From NCBI GenBank assembly GCA_016184205.1, contig JACPDD010000034.1, forward strand, positions 1 to 6,381: 6,381 nucleotides of DNA. The letters are read 5' to 3'. The translations under genes and the position numbers were made by a program. Below are positions 4,853 through 6,381 of this stretch, one piece after another (positions within the stretch are counted from its first letter, which is position 1; every line of letters begins with the position of its first letter). The stretch comes from Candidatus Levyibacteriota bacterium. Its GTDB lineage: Bacteria; Patescibacteriota; Microgenomatia; Levybacterales; UBA12049. The notes beneath the pieces were generated by a model. The model was not told the DNA's origin. It did not search any database and saw nothing but the letters and a program-made list of their open reading frames with translations.

Positions 4853-5155
4853 GTGTCTCACACTTTCTATAAACCCCACAAAAAGAGTAAGCCCTCAGGC
4901 CACCATTTTTTAGATATCATTATATACCCATTAGCTATTATTTCTCCTGTAATGACTATTCCGCAGGTGTTAGATGTGTGGGTAGGAGGGAATATCTCTG
5001 GAGTATCTTTGCATACATGGGCAGCTTATGCAATTGTGTCTGCGGTTTGGTTTGTTTACGGGATTTCTCACAAAGAAAAACCAATTGTGATTTCTGGCTT
5101 CTCTCTTTTTATATTAGATTCAATAATAGTGCTTGGGGTTTTACTAAACAGATAA
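4853..5155 (+). CDS. SemiSWEET / PQ-loop family small membrane transporter
   Basis: A 100-residue protein with three predicted membrane helices (about 19-36, 53-72 and 77-97). It carries the PQ-loop signature: TIPQVLDVW (35-43), then NISGVSL (47-53) and AVWFVYG (64-70). SemiSWEETs are three-helix sugar transporters that dimerise to form the pore. Length and motif spacing fit; the helix-3 asparagine usual in SemiSWEETs is not obvious, so the substrate is uncertain. The N-terminus is a basic extension (KPHKKSKPSG). The only start giving a complete first helix is GTG 4853; the first in-frame ATG (residue 34) would remove helix 1. Its divergent neighbour is a sugar dehydrogenase, which fits a role in sugar movement, but that link is inference. 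Confidence 0.82.
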   Translation: MSHTFYKPHKKSKPSGHHFLDIIIYPLAIISPVMTIPQVLDVWVGGNISGVSLHTWAAYAIVSAVWFVYGISHKEKPIVISGFSLFILDSIIVLGVLLNR

Positions 5156-5171
5156 TTCCTCTTATCTTTAA

Positions 5172-5200
5172 TTGCTAAATCCTCAATGTTTTTATAAAAT
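5172..5200 (+). promoter_or_regulatory. Putative promoter of the HD-hydrolase gene
   Basis: TTGCTA (5172-5177, 4/6 match) and TAAAAT (5195-5200, 5/6 match) are 17 nt apart. The -10 ends 8 nt before the ATG at 5209. No Shine-Dalgarno site is present. This lies in the 53-bp gap after the SemiSWEET gene, which shows no clear terminator. Confidence 0.45.
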
Positions 5201-5208
5201 ACAAGCCT

Positions 5209-6381
5209 ATGTCGGCTGAACGTCCAGAAAGAAGAACATATTTTAGAATTCCCAATCTAGCACTCGATTTTCCTCTCTCGGAATTGGATGGAGTAAATAT
5301 AGAAAATCCTCTTGCCAAAAGTCTACTTAGAACAGCGACAGTTAAAAGATTAAAAGGAGTCAGTCAGCTGGGTCTCGTGATTACACAAAAAAGACATGGA
5401 AGAGCTCATTTTCACACAAGATATCAGCATATAGGTACTGTTACGGAAATAGGCGAAAGAATCTTAAGGCAAAATGGATTTGATGAACAGGAGATTAATC
5501 TTGGAGTAGCAGCATTCATACTGCACGACGTTGGAATTACAGCTTTTGGCGACTCCACAAAACCCCTTGACCCAAAAAATTTAGAAGAAGAAGCTCATTG
5601 GAGAGAAGCGTCTAACAGAAGAATAACAACTCTTCTCAGAAGAAATAATATTTCTCCGCAGCAAGTTGACGCAATAATACACAATGGAGGAGTTTTGGGA
5701 AAAGTCCTGGATATTGCGGATAGGATCGCATATGTATCCCGGGATTTATCTGCATGGATAGACGATTTGCCAAGAATAGAGGAGGCTTGGGGAAGCCAGC
5801 CGAGAGATGGCGGCAATTTCCTAATGACCACCGAAGAGAGGAAAGCTCTTCTTCGCGTCGAACCAACAGCTGCAGAGTGGATTCGACCATTTACAGGTGC
5901 GGATGAGTTCCTCAATGGAATTGAACGCTGGTGTCTATGGTTAGTTGGCATCCCGCCTGAAGAATTGAACCGCCTACCCGAAATCAAGAAACGTGTCGAA
6001 GGTGTCCGCAAAATGCGACTCGCAAGCAAGGCAGAGGCCACGCGCAAGAAAGCGGTGACGCCTGCAATTTTTGCTCAAATCGCTCAGCCAATGACGGATT
6101 ATCTTCTTGTGCCGTTAGTAAGTTCGGAGAAGCGTCCTTGCATCCCAATTGGTTTCATGCCGAAAGAGGTCGTCGCAAGTAATCTTTGCTGTGTTTTGCC
6201 GCACGCTACCCTCTATCACTTCGGAGTTCTTTCTTCTGCGATGCACATGGCATGGGTGAAGCAGGTCTGCGGGCGACTGAAGTCGGATTATCGGTACTCG
6301 AAGGATATCGTTTTCAACAACTACCCGTGGCCGGAGAAGCCGACGGCTAAGCAACGTGCTGCGGTGGAAGCTGCCGCGCAG
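5209..6381 (+). CDS. HD hydrolase (dGTPase/SAMHD-like) joined in frame to MmeI-like methyltransferase C-terminal part; open at right edge
   Basis: One uninterrupted frame of 391 codons to the window end, made of two unrelated parts. Residues 1 to about 193 look like a dGTPase/SAMHD1-type HD phosphohydrolase: VKRLKGVSQLGLV (45-57), HFHTRYQH (67-74), ILHDVG (104-109) and DIADRIAYVSRDL (168-180), with predicted metal ligands H74, H106, D107 and D171. Such enzymes hydrolyse dNTPs or related nucleotides. From about residue 195 the sequence becomes the target-recognition and C-terminal region of an MmeI/YeeA-type methyltransferase. Base composition and arginine codons switch at the join. The methyltransferase part lacks its SAM and NPPY motifs. 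The HD half is a confident gene; the combined frame may be an assembly chimera. Its start has a -10 box 8 nt upstream. Confidence 0.7.
   Translation, partial: MSAERPERRTYFRIPNLALDFPLSELDGVNIENPLAKSLLRTATVKRLKGVSQLGLVITQKRHGRAHFHTRYQHIGTVTEIGERILRQNGFDEQEINLGVAAFILHDVGITAFGDSTKPLDPKNLEEEAHWREASNRRITTLLRRNNISPQQVDAIIHNGGVLGKVLDIADRIAYVSRDLSAWIDDLPRIEEAWGSQPRDGGNFLMTTEERKALLRVEPTAAEWIRPFTGADEFLNGIERWCLWLVGIPPEELNRLPEIKKRVEGVRKMRLASKAEATRKKAVTPAIFAQIAQPMTDYLLVPLVSSEKRPCIPIGFMPKEVVASNLCCVLPHATLYHFGVLSSAMHMAWVKQVCGRLKSDYRYSKDIVFNNYPWPEKPTAKQRAAVEAAAQ
5791..6381 (+). other. MmeI-like DNA methyltransferase segment (C-terminal region, partial)
   Basis: Codons 195-391 of the open frame match my recollection of MmeI/YeeA-class proteins: GSQPRDGGNF, EFLNGIERWCLWL, VRKMRLASKAEATRKKA, SSEKRPCIPIGF, ATLYHFGVLSSAMHMAWV, CGRLKSDYRYS and IVFNNYPWP. 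These lie after the catalytic domain in the full-length family, in the region that reads the DNA target. The upstream nuclease and methyltransferase catalytic domains are absent, and the C-terminus continues beyond the window. Codon use is GC-rich (CGC, CGT and GTC common), unlike everything to the left. Confidence 0.85.

Noticed and set aside
5595..6047. A 150-codon antisense frame on the minus strand
   Set aside because: It overlaps the HD and methyltransferase coding regions and crosses the join. Its product is a low-complexity Ser/Arg/Leu-rich sequence with no recognisable motif.
6115..6354. A 79-codon minus-strand frame
   Set aside because: It is antisense to the conserved methyltransferase segment and has no recognisable motif.

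Overview
The window looks like AT-rich chromosomal DNA from a Candidate Phyla Radiation (Patescibacteria) bacterium, most like the Microgenomates. This is inferred from the mix of compact housekeeping genes and small membrane-anchored hypotheticals, AGA-dominated arginine codons, a CPR-style palindrome encoding PAGRQ inside a gene, and starts without Shine-Dalgarno sites. TGA ends gltX, so nothing suggests the UGA=Gly code of Gracilibacteria/SR1. No database search was possible, and lineage is the least certain statement here.

Layout. Positions 1-303 (minus) hold the N-terminal part of a membrane-anchored protein running off the left edge. A 42-bp gap with two overlapping divergent promoters separates it from a plus-strand operon: gltX (glutamyl-tRNA synthetase), an HDDC2/YfbR-like HD phosphohydrolase overlapping it by ATGA, and an unrecognised protein with an internal duplication. 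Palindromic repeats follow at 2851-2906. On the minus strand, tRNA-Gln(CUG) at 3456-3386 is followed after 2 nt by a small membrane-anchored protein (3383-2910). Divergent from the tRNA is a 45-residue protein (3508-3645), then a third copy of the palindromic repeat. A PQQ-type aldose dehydrogenase (minus, 4790-3678) and a SemiSWEET-like sugar transporter (plus, 4853-5155) diverge from a shared 62-bp region. Last is an open frame, 5209-6381, that begins as a dGTPase/SAMHD-like HD hydrolase and changes abruptly near 5790 into the C-terminal part of an MmeI-like DNA methyltransferase, with a sharp rise in GC and a switch in arginine codons.

How the parts fit. gltX and tRNA-Gln belong to translation, and the two HD proteins probably handle nucleotides. 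The dehydrogenase and SemiSWEET suggest sugar handling at the cell surface. The strongest overall pattern is regulatory: six genes have a -10-like box 6-10 nt before the start codon, no start has a clear Shine-Dalgarno site, and one gene begins 2 nt after a tRNA. Together these suggest largely leaderless transcription. I see no CRISPR array, transposase, rRNA or obvious defence island. The most striking anomaly, the HD-MmeI join, may be an assembly chimera rather than a new system.
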